From: Brevibacillus sp042683565
Lineage (GTDB): Bacteria; Bacillota; Bacilli; Brevibacillales; Brevibacillaceae
Direction: 5' to 3'
Length of the DNA stretch: 64,000 nt
Assembly (NCBI RefSeq): GCF_042683565.1
Contig: NZ_JBHUJW010000043.1
Location: 310,001-374,000, forward strand
The stretch's first letter is position 1. The number at the start of each line of letters is the position of its first letter. The translations under genes and the position numbers were made by a program. This document shows, piece after piece, positions 33,608-42,612 of this stretch. The notes beneath the pieces are model-generated. The model was not told the DNA's origin. It was given only the letters and a program-made list of their open reading frames with translations, and did not search any database.

Positions 33608-34923
33608 GCATGCTGGATCTTGCAAAATACAAGCAGGCTTTGCTCGGCCTTGATCCCATGCGCGTGAATGGAAAAGTAACGCAGGTAGTCGGGCTGACCA
33701 TCGAGTCGCAGGGACCGGAAGTGAAATTGGGAGAGATTTGTCACTTGTACCCGAGCAACAGCGTAGAGCCGCTCATCGCGGAGGTCGTCGGCTTTCGGGA
33801 AAACAAGGTGCTGCTGATGCCGTTGGGAGAGCTGACAGACATCGGTCCCGGCTGCGATGTGGTGGCGACGGGACGTTCGTTGGAAGTAAAGGTGGGGCCT
33901 GAAATTCTCGGGTCGATCTTAGATGGACTCGGCCGTCCGTTCAAGGGAGCCCTGCCGCTCGGACTGGCAAGCTATCCGACCAACAACATGCCGCCAAATC
34001 CGATTCTCCGCCCGCGTATTCAAGAACCGCTTAGTGTCGGTGTTCGCGCGATTGATGGCTTGCTTACAATCGGAAAAGGACAGCGGGTCGGCATCTTTGC
34101 CGGTTCCGGTGTCGGAAAGAGTACCCTGATGGGGATGATTGCCCGCAATACGACGGCGGATATCAACGTGATCGGACTGATCGGAGAGCGCGGCCGGGAA
34201 GTCATGGAGTTTATTGAAAGAGATCTGGGGGAAGAAGGACTAAAGAGATCGGTGGTCGTGGTTGCGACCTCGGATCAGCCCGCCATGATCCGGATCAAGG
34301 GAGCCATGATCGCCACATCGATCGCAGAATACTTCCGTGATCGAGGGATGAATGTGATGCTGATGATGGACTCTGTCACGCGTTTCGCCATGGCGCAGCG
34401 GGAAGTCGGTCTCGCGATTGGTGAGCCGCCGGCGACCCGGGGCTATACGCCTTCGGTGTTCGCGATGCTGCCCAGGCTCATGGAACGGGCAGGAACGGCA
34501 GATCGGGGCAGTATTACCGCTTTTTACACGGTGCTGGTAGACTCGGATGACATGAACGATCCGATCGCCGACGCCGCGCGCGGTATTTTGGACGGGCACA
34601 TTGTGCTCGATCGGAAAATTGCCCAGAAAGGACATTTTCCTGCAATCGACGTATTGGCCAGTGTCAGCCGGGTCATGAATGAAATCGCCAGCGATCAGCA
34701 TCTGGAGGCAGCGCGGCAGCTGAAGCGCTATCTGGCTACCTATAACGATGCGGAAGATCTCATTAACATCGGCGCATACAAGCCGGGAACGAATCGGGAA
34801 ATTGACGCTGCCATTCGCTATCGCGACGTGATCCGAGACTTTACGGCACAAGGGGTACATGAGCCATCCACCCTGCCAGGTGCCGTGAAAGCATTGACTG
34901 CACATTTCGGAGGAGTGAGCTAA
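33604..34923 (+). CDS. fliI: Flagellum-specific export ATPase FliI
   Basis: F1-beta-like ATPase that energises type III export. 439 residues. Walker A GSGVGKSTL is at about 165-173, preceded by GQRVGIFA. Walker B is in VMLMMDSVTRFAMAQREVGL, and the family run AIGEPPATRGYTPSVFA follows. It overlaps fliH by ATGA. Confidence 0.97.
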   Translation: MSMLDLAKYKQALLGLDPMRVNGKVTQVVGLTIESQGPEVKLGEICHLYPSNSVEPLIAEVVGFRENKVLLMPLGELTDIGPGCDVVATGRSLEVKVGPEILGSILDGLGRPFKGALPLGLASYPTNNMPPNPILRPRIQEPLSVGVRAIDGLLTIGKGQRVGIFAGSGVGKSTLMGMIARNTTADINVIGLIGERGREVMEFIERDLGEEGLKRSVVVVATSDQPAMIRIKGAMIATSIAEYFRDRGMNVMLMMDSVTRFAMAQREVGLAIGEPPATRGYTPSVFAMLPRLMERAGTADRGSITAFYTVLVDSDDMNDPIADAARGILDGHIVLDRKIAQKGHFPAIDVLASVSRVMNEIASDQHLEAARQLKRYLATYNDAEDLINIGAYKPGTNREIDAAIRYRDVIRDFTAQGVHEPSTLPGAVKALTAHFGGVS

Positions 34924-34924
34924 T

Positions 34925-35371
34925 GTGAAAGTGTTCCAGTTTCATCTCCAAAAGGTTCTGGATCTGAAAGAAAAGGAGAAGGAACAGGCAGAGTGGGCAT
35001 TCGGAAAATCGGTTCAGCGCAAGAACGAAGAAGAATGGAAGCTGTATCGCTTGCATGAGCGCCATGACGAAATGAGCCTTCTCATTCAGGAAGCGCAAAC
35101 GCAAACCTGCAGCGCTGCCCAGCTCATTCAGATCACGCAGTACAAGCAGTCCGTCGAACGGTCGATCCAGAACCAGAAACGCACGCTGCAAGGGTGCGAG
35201 CGGGATGTGGAACGTTGCCAGTCCCATTTGACGGAAAGGATGAAAGAATCCCAGCTTTGGCAGCGGCTGCGGGACAAATTCCACACGCAGTACATGGATG
35301 CGGAAAGAATGAGGGAACAAAAAGAGTTGGACGAGATCGGCACCCAGCTCTATCTTCGTCGAAGCAACTGA
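34925..35371 (+). CDS. fliJ: Flagellar export chaperone FliJ
   Basis: Coiled-coil stalk of the FliHIJ export ATPase. 148 residues, almost entirely heptad-like and charged, with the family start MKVFQFHLQKVLDLKEKEKE. The GTG at 34925 is used; the overlapping ATG at 34923 is followed at once by a stop. GGAGGAGTGA at about 34910-34920 is the ribosome site. Confidence 0.93.
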   Translation: MKVFQFHLQKVLDLKEKEKEQAEWAFGKSVQRKNEEEWKLYRLHERHDEMSLLIQEAQTQTCSAAQLIQITQYKQSVERSIQNQKRTLQGCERDVERCQSHLTERMKESQLWQRLRDKFHTQYMDAERMREQKELDEIGTQLYLRRSN

Positions 35372-35383
35372 GGGAGGTACCAA

Positions 35384-36295
35384 ATGGAAGAAATCCAGGA
35401 AGAACGGGAGTACGGCAGGTGGGAATGGTTTTTTTACATGATTGTCATTCCGGCGCTGTTTGCCAGCCTCCTCGGCGGTGTGCTCCTCAGTCTGTTAGGG
35501 GTCAACGTGCTAGGGAATGTTCTCCATTGGGCCAGCACCGTACCATATGTGGAGAAACTGGTCCCGGACAAATACGCAGCAGCTCCCGGATCTGATCCAA
35601 AAGAAGAATTGACCAAGCAGGTATCCACGCTGCAGAACGAGCATCTGAAAAGTCAGCAAGCTTTGTCTTCATTAAAAGATGAAACGGCCAAAAAGGATTC
35701 AACGATACAGGCGCTGGAAAAGCAGGTAGAGGATCTGAAAAAGCAGCTGGAAGACAAACGCACCTCTGAGGAGGAGCGTCAGCAGCAATTTGCGGATCTG
35801 GCCAAGGTCTACACGACCATGTCACCGAAAAACGCGGCTGCCATCATTGAAAACTTGAGCCTGGAGGAATCGGTTGCTGTCATGACCAAAATGAAGCCGA
35901 ACCAACGGGCAGACATTCTCGCGAAGATGGACCCGAAGAAGGCGGCAGACATTTCGATCATGCTGAAAGACTCCGTGGTCAACAAGGATGACGATATCGC
36001 GGCCTTGCAGCAACGATTGCAAGTGCTGACCAACGCATTGAGCGAGAATCGTAATGGCTTGTCCGGCACTGGAGGAACGAAGGAATCGCTGATCAATTCG
36101 TTTGCACAGATGCCGCCAGCAGATTCGGCGGCCGTTATCCGCTCGTTGATGCTGACGAACAAGGCGCAGGCCATCTCGATTTTGTCGGCCATGCCCGAAG
36201 ACAAACGGGCGCTGACACTTGCAGCAATCGCCGAGGAAGACAAAAAGAAAGACGATAACATGGCGGCGCGCATTACGGAAGCGTTGCTTCGATAA
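35384..36295 (+). CDS. ylxF: MotE/YlxF-like protein (MgtE N-domain)
   Basis: 303 residues. One membrane helix (about 20-44) is followed by a coiled coil (about 75-135), and a MgtE-N-like helical domain holds two similar blocks (about 140-200, MSPKNAAAIIENLSLEESVA, and about 235-290, MPPADSAAVIRSLMLTNKAQ). This is the architecture of the flagellar-operon YlxF/MotE group, thought to chaperone the stator protein MotB. It lies between fliJ and fliK as in Bacillus. GGGAGGTACC precedes the ATG. Confidence 0.88.
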   Translation: MEEIQEEREYGRWEWFFYMIVIPALFASLLGGVLLSLLGVNVLGNVLHWASTVPYVEKLVPDKYAAAPGSDPKEELTKQVSTLQNEHLKSQQALSSLKDETAKKDSTIQALEKQVEDLKKQLEDKRTSEEERQQQFADLAKVYTTMSPKNAAAIIENLSLEESVAVMTKMKPNQRADILAKMDPKKAADISIMLKDSVVNKDDDIAALQQRLQVLTNALSENRNGLSGTGGTKESLINSFAQMPPADSAAVIRSLMLTNKAQAISILSAMPEDKRALTLAAIAEEDKKKDDNMAARITEALLR

Positions 36296-36360
36296 CAGAC
36301 AGTGAGAGCTGTGCTGCTATCGTTTCCATAGCAACAAAAACAATCAGGGAGGTGAATGAG

Positions 36361-37713
36361 ATGAATGTGACAGCCGTGACCACACCGACCGGAGCATCTG
36401 GCACCGTAACGGCGAACGCAGGAACTGTCGCCGGCGGAGCAGGAATCGGCGATCTGTTCTCCATGCAGTTGGTCCAGGCGTTGCAGACCTTGCCGACAGC
36501 ACCGGCTGCTGAGGAGGCAGCGCTTCCATTGCCGGGAGCATCTGTTGCCGTAACGGCGAATACAGGCACTACGGCTGGCGAAGGAGAAATCGGCGACCTG
36601 TCCCTTTTGCAATTGGTTCAGGCATTGCAGACCTTGCCGACGGCCGACGAGGCGGCACAAGCACCGGAAGGATTGCGCGGTGAAGATCTGGACGCGCTGC
36701 AGGATGTGATGATGCTGCTCGCGCAGATGATGGCATCCGGTCAAAGCTTGCCGCAGGATTTGGCACCTGTGCTGGAAGAAAAAGCGGGGGTGGTCCATCA
36801 ACTGCTGCAAAAGGTGCAGGCACAGTTTCCGCAAGCGACGGAAGACTGGAAACAGCTTCTGATGAAACTGGCTGACGGTGAGCCTGCGACGGTCGAAGTG
36901 CAGAAGCTGTCTGCTATGCTCGAAGACCTGAAAGGCCAAATGGGTGTGCAGGAGCATGCCAGGAAAAAAACGCTGCTGCTCCGCTCTGATGTGATTACGA
37001 GTGGCAACAGCCTGCGGCAGGATGCAAGCAAGAACATCCAGCAGCTGCGCTTCCATCAAGGTCTGTCTGCATATAAGGCCGAAGCTGGCATTCCGTCTCA
37101 AACCGTACAGCCTTCTTCGCAGGGCGCGGGATTGAATCATCAGGAAGCCAAGGAAGACAGCGGAATGCCGTTTGTTGCCGTACAAGGCCCGGCAGCGTCC
37201 GGTACCCAGGTGCAAACCAATCCGACGCTTCCCCAGCCAACGGTACAGACGCATCAGGTTCATGCCAACCAGCTGACTAAGCAAGTTACACAGCTTTTTG
37301 TGAAGCAGATGAAGCTGACGCAAGTAAATGGCTTGCACGAGGCCAAGCTGATCCTGAACCCGCAATCCCTGGGCAAAGTCGATGTGACGATCACCTCGCA
37401 CAATGGTGTCATTACCGCGCACTTCTCGGCGGAGACACAGGCTGGCAAGGACCTGCTGGACAACCAGTTGCCGCAGTTGCGAGCTGCATTGACCCAGCAA
37501 GGCTTGCAGGTAGACCGTCTCGAAGTGAACCAGCAGCAGGAAGTGAACTTTGGCTTCCAAGAGCAGCGTGAACAGGCGAGACAACAGCAAGAGCAAAATC
37601 GCAAGCGCGACCAGCAGGAAGAGCAGGAATTTGTACTGGAAGCCTTGGTGGACAGCAATGAATCGAAAGAATCGTTATGGAATCGCCTGCGTGGCATCGA
37701 CGATATCGTCTAG
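36361..37713 (+). CDS. fliK: Flagellar hook-length control protein FliK
   Basis: Exported ruler that sets hook length and flips FlhB specificity. 450 residues. The N-terminal part is flexible and Ala/Thr-rich, with a 48-residue direct repeat. The C-terminal Flg_hook domain (about 320-430) has the conserved ANGLHEAKLILNPQSLGKVD-like block (here NGLHEAKLILNPQSLGKVDV) and LRAALTQQGLQVDRLEV, followed by a Gln-rich tail. The ATG at 36361 has AGGGAGGTGA upstream; the GTG at 36352 lies inside that site. Confidence 0.93.
   Translation: MNVTAVTTPTGASGTVTANAGTVAGGAGIGDLFSMQLVQALQTLPTAPAAEEAALPLPGASVAVTANTGTTAGEGEIGDLSLLQLVQALQTLPTADEAAQAPEGLRGEDLDALQDVMMLLAQMMASGQSLPQDLAPVLEEKAGVVHQLLQKVQAQFPQATEDWKQLLMKLADGEPATVEVQKLSAMLEDLKGQMGVQEHARKKTLLLRSDVITSGNSLRQDASKNIQQLRFHQGLSAYKAEAGIPSQTVQPSSQGAGLNHQEAKEDSGMPFVAVQGPAASGTQVQTNPTLPQPTVQTHQVHANQLTKQVTQLFVKQMKLTQVNGLHEAKLILNPQSLGKVDVTITSHNGVITAHFSAETQAGKDLLDNQLPQLRAALTQQGLQVDRLEVNQQQEVNFGFQEQREQARQQQEQNRKRDQQEEQEFVLEALVDSNESKESLWNRLRGIDDIV
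36391..36678 (+). repeat. 144-bp in-frame direct duplication in fliK
   Basis: Copies are 36391-36534 and 36535-36678, both starting GGAGCATCTG. Each contains a GTAACGGCGAA segment, a GGCGA(T/C)CTG and a CAGGC(G/A)TTGCAGACCTTGCC block. The copies have diverged, so the duplication is not very recent. Confidence 0.85.
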
Positions 37714-37738
37714 GAACGGAATATAAGGAGGAAACACG

Positions 37739-38134
37739 ATGAACCCATCTCGTGTGACGCAAACTTACTTCCCTCCGAGAACGAATCATGTCACCAATAC
37801 TGCTGCCCTGACTTCTCACGTAAGCGGCAAACCGTTTCAACAGTATTTGACGGAATCACTGAATGCTCCGGCGAAGAGCAGGCCGCTCAGCATGAGCCAG
37901 CACGCCGTCAACCGACTGAAGGAGCGGGGGATTACACTCGATGCTCCGCAAATGGAGCGTCTGGAAACAGCCGTGAACAAGGCTGCTTCCAAAGGAGCCA
38001 AGGAATCTCTCATATTGATGGATAATGTGGCCTACGTCGTGAGCATCGTCAATCGGAAGATCATTACCGCTGTCGACGATGGAAGCATGAGGGACAATGT
38101 GTTTACCAATATCGATAGTGCGATCTTCGTGTAA
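37739..38134 (+). CDS. TIGR02530-type flagellar operon protein
   Basis: 131 residues, found between the hook genes of many Bacillales and Clostridia. The conserved central part reads SMSQHAVNRLKERGITLDAP, then SLILMDNVAYVVSIVNRKII. The exact role is unknown. AAGGAGGAAA precedes the ATG. It occupies the interval between fliK and flgE; flgD, which normally also lies here, is absent. Confidence 0.88.
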   Translation: MNPSRVTQTYFPPRTNHVTNTAALTSHVSGKPFQQYLTESLNAPAKSRPLSMSQHAVNRLKERGITLDAPQMERLETAVNKAASKGAKESLILMDNVAYVVSIVNRKIITAVDDGSMRDNVFTNIDSAIFV

Positions 38135-38231
38135 TGAGTGCAGCAAGGGCTGGACCTCACGGAGGGAGCCCGGCGGTTACCGATCGACAGAGGTAATCGC
38201 ATTGAAGATCGAGTAGAGGAGGAAACAGGTT

Positions 38232-39053
38232 ATGCTTCGTTCCATGTACTCCGGTATTTCCGGATTGCGCGGTTTCCAGACCAAGATGGACGTGATTGGA
38301 AACAACATCGCAAACGTGAATACCGTCGGCTTTAAAAAGGGCCGGGTTATGTTTCAAGATATTTTGAGCCAAAACATTCAGGGGGCAAGTGCTTCCAGCG
38401 ATGGAGGCGGAAAAGGCGGAACGAACCCGATGCAGGTCGGTCTCGGTACGTCGATTGGCTCCATCGACACGGTGTTTTCCGCAGGAAGCCCGATGACGAC
38501 GAACCTTCCGACGGATTTGTCCATTGAAGGTGATGCGTTTTTCATGGTATCTCCTGATGACGGGACTACGATCTACTACACGCGGGCAGGTAACTTTACT
38601 CGCGACTCCCAAGGTTTCCTGGTGAATTCGCAAGGAATGAAGCTGCTCAATTCCGATGGAGGGCCGATTCAGATCAGCCAGGCTGACAACATCGTATCGT
38701 ACTCCATCGGCAAGGACGGCGTGATTACGACTGTGGATGACACGGGCGCGCTCGCTACCGACAATACAATCGGGCTGATGACGTTCAACAACCCTGGTGG
38801 TCTGAAGAAAGTGGGCAACTCGTTGTATGAGAACACGGTCAACGCTGGACCGCGTGATGAGGACCCGAACACACCGACCACTGCTACTGACGCAAAAGTA
38901 AGCATCATTTCAGGTCAGCTGGAAATGTCCAACGTAGACTTGTCCGAAGAGTTTACCGAGATGATCGTGGCGCAGCGCGGCTTCCAGGCCAACTCCCGCA
39001 TCATTACGACTTCCGACACATTGCTGGAAGAACTGGTTAATCTGAAACGCTAA
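38232..39053 (+). CDS. flgE: Flagellar hook protein FlgE
   Basis: Builds the hook. 273 residues, close to the short Bacillus form. The N-terminal MLRSMYSGISGLRGFQTKMD and DVIGNNIANVNTVGFKKGR motifs and the C-terminal QLEMSNVDLSEEFTEMIVAQ segment, ending in EELVNLKR, are typical. GAGGAGGAAAC precedes the ATG. Confidence 0.95.
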   Translation: MLRSMYSGISGLRGFQTKMDVIGNNIANVNTVGFKKGRVMFQDILSQNIQGASASSDGGGKGGTNPMQVGLGTSIGSIDTVFSAGSPMTTNLPTDLSIEGDAFFMVSPDDGTTIYYTRAGNFTRDSQGFLVNSQGMKLLNSDGGPIQISQADNIVSYSIGKDGVITTVDDTGALATDNTIGLMTFNNPGGLKKVGNSLYENTVNAGPRDEDPNTPTTATDAKVSIISGQLEMSNVDLSEEFTEMIVAQRGFQANSRIITTSDTLLEELVNLKR

Positions 39054-39058
39054 GGCTT

Positions 39059-39112
39059 GGCGGAATAGATGAGCACGGGGAAGAGCATTTGCTCCTCCCC
39101 CTGCCATCCGCC
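39059..39112 (+). promoter_or_regulatory. Stable hairpin between flgE and flbD
   Basis: An outer helix GGCGGA/TCCGCC encloses GGGG-AGAGC/GCTC-CCCC arms around a four-base loop. There is no T-run, so it is not a classical terminator. It may protect the flgE mRNA end or reduce downstream expression (inference). Confidence 0.6.
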
Positions 39113-39126
39113 GAAAGGAGCAGCCG

Positions 39127-39348
39127 ATGATCAAACTGACACGTTTTAACGGCTCCGTTTTTTATCTGAATATCACACATATCGAGACGGTAGAGGCTAC
39201 TCCCGATACAGTGATTACTTTGTTCAACGACAGGAAATACATCGTCAAAGATTCGGCAGAGTCAATCGCTGAACGTGTTTTTGCCTTTTATCAGAACGTT
39301 CAACCGGCACGCAGCGCACCGAAGCTGCCGGACGAAGCAAATGAATAG
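39127..39348 (+). CDS. flbD: FlbD/SwrD family flagellar protein
   Basis: 73 residues. It starts MIKLTRFNGSVFYLNITHIE; the family pattern DTVITLFNDRKYIVKDSAES follows. SwrD raises flagellar power in B. subtilis (family knowledge). CCGAAAGGAGC precedes the ATG. Confidence 0.93.
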   Translation: MIKLTRFNGSVFYLNITHIETVEATPDTVITLFNDRKYIVKDSAESIAERVFAFYQNVQPARSAPKLPDEANE

Positions 39349-39362
39349 CGGGAGGCTTTGCG

Positions 39363-39818
39363 ATGTTTCAAAATCGGTTGTTTAATATGGCTCTAATTAT
39401 TATCATCGCGATTTCGCTACTGGGAGTAATATCGTTCGTGCTCTGGCAGACGTATCTCTCTCCGACCGCACAGACGGCAAGCAGCGCAGGAAAAGAAGTG
39501 GAACCTTTGTCTGCAAAGGAAATGCAGGAGTATTCCGTAGATACGGGAGAAATCACCACCAACCTGTTGACCAACAACTATATCATTGTTCGTTTTACGA
39601 TCACCGCAGACAGCAGTGACGGGAAAGCAGAACTGGAACAACGTCTGCCGCAAATCAATCAGATCATCATCAAGACGTTGGCGGGACTGACTCCGGAAGA
39701 TATCAAAGGAACGGAAGGCGTCGACAAACTGGAAGCCAAAATTATGAATGAAATCAGCGCCCTGATGCAGGAAGGCAAGATCGTCCAAGTAGTGACGACC
39801 AAACGCGTCTTGTCTTAG
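39363..39818 (+). CDS. fliL: Flagellar basal-body protein FliL
   Basis: Single-pass membrane protein around the stators. 151 residues. A membrane helix spans about 9-29 (ALIIIIAISLLGVISFVLW); the extracytoplasmic domain has EITTNLLTNNYIIVRFTITA and a C-terminal helix. GGGAGGC precedes the ATG. Confidence 0.92.
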   Translation: MFQNRLFNMALIIIIAISLLGVISFVLWQTYLSPTAQTASSAGKEVEPLSAKEMQEYSVDTGEITTNLLTNNYIIVRFTITADSSDGKAELEQRLPQINQIIIKTLAGLTPEDIKGTEGVDKLEAKIMNEISALMQEGKIVQVVTTKRVLS

Positions 39819-39857
39819 GCCGCGATGAACGTATACATAGCAAGGAGGTGACGATAT

Positions 39858-40853
39858 ATGGCCGAGGTTCTCTCACAGAGTGAGATTGATGCCTTGTTGG
39901 CTGCTCTCTCATCCGGGGAGATGGATGCCAACGAGCTGAAAAAAGAAGAGACTGAGCGCAAAGTAAAAGTATATGACTTTAAACGGGCACTGCGTTTTTC
40001 CAAGGACCAGATTCGCGGTCTGACACGCATTCATGAAAACTATGCGCGGTTGTTGACGACGTATTTTTCTGCTCAGCTCCGTACCTTCGTGCAAATTACG
40101 GTTGCCTCCGTCGATCAATTGCCGTATGACGAGTTTATTCGTTCCATTCCCAAAATGACCATTCTCAACATCTTTGAAGCGCCTCCGCTGGAAGGGCGCA
40201 TGGTTCTGGAAGTGAACCCGAACATCGCCTACACCATGCTCGATCGTCTCCTGGGGGGCCAGGGGGCGATACCGGAAAAGATGGGAGCCCTTACGGAAAT
40301 TGAGACAACGGTGATGGAACGTGTTTTCGGCAAAGCGTTGGATACATTCCACGAGGCATGGAAGCAAATCATTGAGCTCGATCCGTACCAGGAAGGGCTG
40401 GAGATGAATCCGCAATTCATGCAAATTGTCTCGCCGAACGAGATCGTCGTGGTCATTTCGTTCAGCACCAAAATCGGCGACACCACAGGGATGATCAACC
40501 TGTGCTTGCCGCACGTGGTGCTGGAACCGATCATGACGAAGCTGTCTGGACAGTATTGGTTTTCCAAACAGAAAAAGACGCGCGATGAAGAAGAACGGCT
40601 GCGCGTAGAGGAACGGGTGAAGACAGCCAAGTTGCCGATTATCGCGGAGATGGGAACGGCCACGATATCGGTAAGAGATTTCCTCCAGCTTCAAAAAGGC
40701 GATGTCATCCAGCTGGATCAGTCATTGGACAATAAGCTCAAAATCAAAATTGGAAATCAACTGAAGTTTCTGGGGCAGCCGGGAACACTCAAAGGCAAGG
40801 TTGCCATTCAGATTGATGAAGTCATAGAGGAGGGGGAGGAGCACAATGAGTAG
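39858..40853 (+). CDS. fliM: Flagellar motor switch protein FliM
   Basis: C-ring protein that binds CheY-P. 331 residues. The N-terminal CheY-binding peptide LSQSEIDALLAAL is at about 5-17. The CheC-like middle domain has RIHENYARLLTTYFSAQLRT, and a SpoA domain covers about 250-325. AAGGAGGTGACG precedes the ATG. It overlaps fliY by 8 bp. Confidence 0.97.
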   Translation: MAEVLSQSEIDALLAALSSGEMDANELKKEETERKVKVYDFKRALRFSKDQIRGLTRIHENYARLLTTYFSAQLRTFVQITVASVDQLPYDEFIRSIPKMTILNIFEAPPLEGRMVLEVNPNIAYTMLDRLLGGQGAIPEKMGALTEIETTVMERVFGKALDTFHEAWKQIIELDPYQEGLEMNPQFMQIVSPNEIVVVISFSTKIGDTTGMINLCLPHVVLEPIMTKLSGQYWFSKQKKTRDEEERLRVEERVKTAKLPIIAEMGTATISVRDFLQLQKGDVIQLDQSLDNKLKIKIGNQLKFLGQPGTLKGKVAIQIDEVIEEGEEHNE

Positions 40854-42213
40854 AGATATGCTTTCTCAGGACGAAATTGACGCGCTGCTTCGCGCAAACA
40901 ACCTGGTCGAAGATGAAGAGGAAGCGGGTACAGCTGCCACACAGGATGTCGCCGATTTTCTCTCCCCGTTCGAGCAAGATGCTCTCGGGGAAATCGGCAA
41001 CATTTCTTTCGGCAGCGCCGCAACGGCACTCTCCACCTTGCTGAGCAAAAAAGTGGACATTACGACCCCTACTGTGTCGGTCGTCAACGTGGATGAACTG
41101 GAAAGTGAATTCCCGATTCCGCACGTAGCCGTACACGTGGAATATACGGACGGCTTCAAAGGAATCAATCTCCTCGTAATCCGAATGGAAGACGCAGCAG
41201 TGATTGCCGACCTGATGATGGGGGGAGAAGGGCGACCGGAAAATACCGAACTGTCTGAACTGCATATCAGCGCGGTACAAGAAGCGATGAACCAGATGAT
41301 GGGTTCTGCCGCGACCTCGATGTCGACGATCTTCAACCAGTTCATCAACATCACTCCCCCCGGTATTGATGTGATGGATTTGGCGCAGGGCAAGGGTGGA
41401 GACAGCTTTTCGGAAGACGACGGTCCGCTCGTGAAAGTTTCGTTCCGCCTGAAGGTAGGCGAGCAAGGAGAACTGATCGACTCCAATATCATGCAACTGT
41501 TGCCTCTGTCGTTTGCGAAGAAGATGATCGACAGACTGGTCGGAGGCACAGAAGAAGAAGTAGCAGCTGCTGCCGTGGCAGTCGAGAAACCGGGCAGCCC
41601 GCCTGTTACCCAGTCTGCCGCCCAGCAGACAGCCGCGTCCGCACCTGCACAGCCAGCGTCGGCGCATGTGCCGCCAGCAGCTCCGCAAGCAGAGCCGCAG
41701 CAGCCGCCGATGGGCTATCCACCGTATCCGATGCATGGGCAGCCGATGGGCTACCCAGGCCAGCCAGTTTATCCGGACCCATACGCCCAATATGCGATGC
41801 CGCCAGGATACTCGCCGTATCCGCCAGCTTATGCAGCGCCGCCTGCGGCTCCGCAGACACCCCAACATTTTGGCAGCCCTGCCGGAAGCCAGGCAAACGT
41901 GAGACCAGCTCAGTTTGCGCCGTTTGGTAGTGCTCCCATGTTTGCCGGGGAAGAGCAAAACTTGAATCTGCTTCTCGACATTCCGCTGCAAGTGACAGTC
42001 GAACTCGGACGCACCAAGAAATTGATCAAAGAAATCCTTGACTTGTCTGCCGGTTCAATTATACAGTTGGACAAGCTGGCTGGTGAGCACGTAGACATCC
42101 TGGTAAACAACAAGCTGATTGCCAAGGGCGAGGTAGTCGTCATCGACGAAAACTTCGGCGTTCGTGTCACCGATATCATCAGTCAGTTCGATCGTGTTCA
42201 AAAATTGCAATAA
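40846..42213 (+). CDS. fliY: Flagellar switch protein FliY (CheC-like phosphatase plus FliN domain)
   Basis: C-ring protein and CheY-P phosphatase. 455 residues, longer than the roughly 380 of B. subtilis. It has a CheY-binding peptide MLSQDEIDALLRANN and a CheC-like domain with both phosphatase helices (DALGEIGN and VQEAMNQ). An extended Pro/Tyr/Gly/Gln-rich linker covers about 245-360. The C-terminal FliN/SpoA domain (about 370-450) includes LLLDIPLQVTVELGRTK. GGAGGGGGAGGAG precedes the ATG. Confidence 0.96.
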   Translation: MSRDMLSQDEIDALLRANNLVEDEEEAGTAATQDVADFLSPFEQDALGEIGNISFGSAATALSTLLSKKVDITTPTVSVVNVDELESEFPIPHVAVHVEYTDGFKGINLLVIRMEDAAVIADLMMGGEGRPENTELSELHISAVQEAMNQMMGSAATSMSTIFNQFINITPPGIDVMDLAQGKGGDSFSEDDGPLVKVSFRLKVGEQGELIDSNIMQLLPLSFAKKMIDRLVGGTEEEVAAAAVAVEKPGSPPVTQSAAQQTAASAPAQPASAHVPPAAPQAEPQQPPMGYPPYPMHGQPMGYPGQPVYPDPYAQYAMPPGYSPYPPAYAAPPAAPQTPQHFGSPAGSQANVRPAQFAPFGSAPMFAGEEQNLNLLLDIPLQVTVELGRTKKLIKEILDLSAGSIIQLDKLAGEHVDILVNNKLIAKGEVVVIDENFGVRVTDIISQFDRVQKLQ

Positions 42214-42249
42214 CGAAATTTACTTTGAAGTAATGGGAGGAGCCAAATC

Positions 42250-42612
42250 ATGTCAAACAAAGTTCTTATCGTGGATGACGCAGCTTTCATGCGGATGATG
42301 ATCAAGGAGATCTTGTCCAAAAACGGATATACCGTTGTAGGGGAAGCAAGTGACGGCGCACAGGCGATCGAGAAGTATAAAGAACTCGGCCCTGACCTGG
42401 TGACGATGGACATTACGATGCCGGAAATGGACGGGATTGCTGCACTGAAGGAAATCAAAAAAATTGACCCGAGCGCACGCGTCATCATGTGCTCTGCGAT
42501 GGGACAACAAGCCATGGTTATCGATGCCATCCAGGCGGGCGCAAAAGATTTCATCGTGAAGCCATTCCAGGCTGATCGCGTGCTGGAAGCGATCAAAAAG
42601 ACATTGAGCTAA
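42250..42612 (+). CDS. cheY: Chemotaxis response regulator CheY
   Basis: Single receiver domain of 120 residues. The acidic pair Asp9-Asp10 and the phosphoacceptor Asp54 (VTMDITMPEMDG) are in place, with the conserved Lys in FIVKPF. CheY-P made by CheA binds FliM/FliY. TGGGAGGAG precedes the ATG. Confidence 0.97.
   Translation: MSNKVLIVDDAAFMRMMIKEILSKNGYTVVGEASDGAQAIEKYKELGPDLVTMDITMPEMDGIAALKEIKKIDPSARVIMCSAMGQQAMVIDAIQAGAKDFIVKPFQADRVLEAIKKTLS

Noticed and set aside
35809..37596. Minus-strand open frame (595 codons) opposite ylxF and fliK
   Set aside because: Leu/Arg/Gln-rich antisense of the A/Q/V-rich fliK; no start site and contradicts two real genes.
40822..41991. Minus-strand open frame opposite fliY
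   Set aside because: Arg/Trp/His-rich translation is the mirror of the Pro/Tyr linker of FliY.
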